From an uncultured Halioglobus sp. (lineage in GTDB: Bacteria > Pseudomonadota > Gammaproteobacteria > Pseudomonadales > Halieaceae), in NCBI GenBank assembly GCA_905480565.1, contig CAJQQW010000107.1, positions 1-5,857 on the forward strand: a stretch of DNA of 5,857 bases, in the 5' to 3' direction. Position numbers and translations under genes: made by a program. Positions 4,796-5,857 of the stretch are shown here, piece by piece. Positions within the stretch are counted from its first letter, which is position 1. Every line of letters starts with the position of its first letter. Under the pieces are notes generated by a model, which saw nothing but the letters and a program-made list of their open reading frames with translations, ran no database searches and was not told where the DNA came from.

Positions 4796-5857
4796 TTAAG
4801 GCGCGCAAGGCGCGTTATTCACGCCCGGGGCAGTCCAGCCATTACCATCCACATCCACAAACAGCGGATTGGTAAAGGCGAAAGCGGGTACACCGCCCTC
4901 TCCCAGATTACCGTCCGTGAGGTCGGCTAACGTTGTATTACTGCCCGGATGCAGGTCGGCAGGCAATATCGGGAACAGCGGTTTCGACACGCCGTCTGTG
5001 CCGCTAGCGACAGCCACGATCCACGTATCCTCAGTTACATCTTCCAGCAACAGTGTCGCGGTAATGTCGGTTCTCGATGCGCCCGGGACAGATGCATCAA
5101 CCACAACATCTATCTCACTCCAGCCGGTATCACCTGCATTGATCCGGGCGTCCGCACACACGCCATAACGCGGGCTCGCCGGCGGGCTCGTCGTCAGCTC
5201 CGGCTGGTTGTTGATAAAGAACTCTACTGTATCCACTTCGGCCCATACGGGCGTGCTGATGATGGCTGTCAAGACCACATCACTACCCGAGTCAATCGGC
5301 ATGAGCGTATTGTCGTTAAGCTGCAATCCAGCCTCTTGGGCCTGGCTCTGCCACACACCGGTTGCCTGCAGTAATAGAAAAGGCGCATTGGTGCCAACGG
5401 CCTTTCCTTCCAACACCGTGGCGGCCAGTGTTTCTGGTGCCGCTGTAAGCGCGGCCGGATCAACTGTCGCACTGGGGATGAGCGTTCGCGCCGAGGTCTT
5501 GGTGAAACGGAAATCATGGGTGTCGGAATTAGCAATCCCGATACGCACCAGATCCTGATTAATAAGGTTAAACCAGTTTCCCGCATTCTGGTTCAGGAAT
5601 TCGTTAATTATGCCACCGCGACCATTCGTCCCAATCCACACTTCGAGGGCATCAAAGCCGCTATCGAACGCATTAGAGATTGAGGGATCGAGGCGACGAC
5701 TCGCCAGGTCAACCGCAGACTGCGGCGGTGTCATACCCGTATCAACCGCGAGCCCGGAACTGTCAAAAAATGACGCCACATGGTTAATCTGCACCAGGTT
5801 ATTCATCGGATCCGCATGCAGCCCGGTAAAAATCTCCGAGGGCGGGATGCTGTAATT
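4796..5857 (-). CDS. CehA/McbA-like PHP-domain metallohydrolase, partial (N-terminus beyond the right edge)
   Basis: The frame is open to the window edge, so the visible 353 residues are the C-terminal part. The ATG at 5806 is internal, because 17 further codons upstream (reading PPSEIFTGLHADP) continue the same protein. The first ~115 residues carry marks of the CehA/McbA branch of the PHP superfamily: FDALEVWIG, then GNWFNLINQ, then IANSDTHDFR, whose Asp and His (codons at 5522-5524 and 5516-5518) are likely metal ligands. The earlier metal-binding motifs would lie off the edge. After this comes a ~230-residue C-terminal extension rich in Asp, Thr, Val and Ala that is probably beta-rich, ending in AFTNPLFVDVDGNGW, where DVDGNG resembles a calcium-binding loop. 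Named members hydrolyse carbaryl-type esters, but most are uncharacterised. Export as a secreted or lipoprotein enzyme is likely from the composition, yet the signal peptide is not in view. Confidence 0.8.
   Translation of the reverse strand, partial: NYSIPPSEIFTGLHADPMNNLVQINHVASFFDSSGLAVDTGMTPPQSAVDLASRRLDPSISNAFDSGFDALEVWIGTNGRGGIINEFLNQNAGNWFNLINQDLVRIGIANSDTHDFRFTKTSARTLIPSATVDPAALTAAPETLAATVLEGKAVGTNAPFLLLQATGVWQSQAQEAGLQLNDNTLMPIDSGSDVVLTAIISTPVWAEVDTVEFFINNQPELTTSPPASPRYGVCADARINAGDTGWSEIDVVVDASVPGASRTDITATLLLEDVTEDTWIVAVASGTDGVSKPLFPILPADLHPGSNTTLADLTDGNLGEGGVPAFAFTNPLFVDVDGNGWTAPGVNNAPCAP

Noticed and set aside
4800..4814. Direct repeat GGCGCG-CAA-GGCGCG at the end of the hydrolase gene
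   Set aside because: It encodes the Ala/Pro/Cys tail and is too short to suggest an attachment site.
4655..4930. Plus-strand 91-codon frame starting with TTG
   Set aside because: It ends inside the coding sequence of the PHP hydrolase on the other strand, has no clear ribosome binding site and no recognisable motif.
5208..5558. Plus-strand frames opposite the PHP hydrolase
   Set aside because: They mirror the hydrolase coding sequence, and the minus strand holds the recognisable NSDTH and EVW motifs.

Overview
The window is a piece of bacterial chromosome, most likely from a gammaproteobacterium, possibly a free-living aquatic one. This rests on the mix of families: a membrane-anchored Sel1 protein with the 'WAKA…GD…KAKW.YI..R' N-terminal block that I associate with gammaproteobacterial Sel1 proteins, a stand-alone TerB-like protein, and a CehA/McbA-type PHP metallohydrolase. 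Taxonomy is inference. Genes show ordinary bacterial starts and mostly recognisable ribosome binding sites. I see no tRNA, rRNA, CRISPR array, integrase or intact insertion sequence.

Layout. (1) 1-992, minus: the N-terminal 330 residues of a Sel1-repeat protein with one transmembrane helix; it runs off the left edge. (2) 993-1583: a long divergent gap of about 590 bp. It holds a weak promoter candidate for the Sel1 gene and a plus-strand frame, broken by three stops, that may be the remains of a small gene. (3) 1584-2033, plus: a 149-residue TerB-like protein. (4) 2140-3159, plus: an extended short-chain dehydrogenase/reductase of the dihydroflavonol-reductase type. (5) 3197-3400, plus: a 67-residue charged protein with a basic tail, 37 bp behind the reductase and probably co-transcribed with it. 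(6) 3485-4459, minus: an aldo/keto reductase that converges on group 5. (7) 4460-4795: a gap with three inverted repeats and no convincing gene. (8) 4796-5857, minus: the C-terminal 353 residues of a CehA/McbA-like PHP hydrolase, cut off at the right edge.

How they work together: the two reductases (SDR and AKR) are both NAD(P)-dependent carbonyl-reducing families, but they are convergent and so are not one operon; a shared role in aldehyde or ketone handling is only a suggestion. No system linking all genes is visible. The least explained parts are the divergent gap at 993-1583, the two degenerate Sel1 units, and the small basic-tailed protein whose coding sequence contains a perfect GC-rich hairpin.
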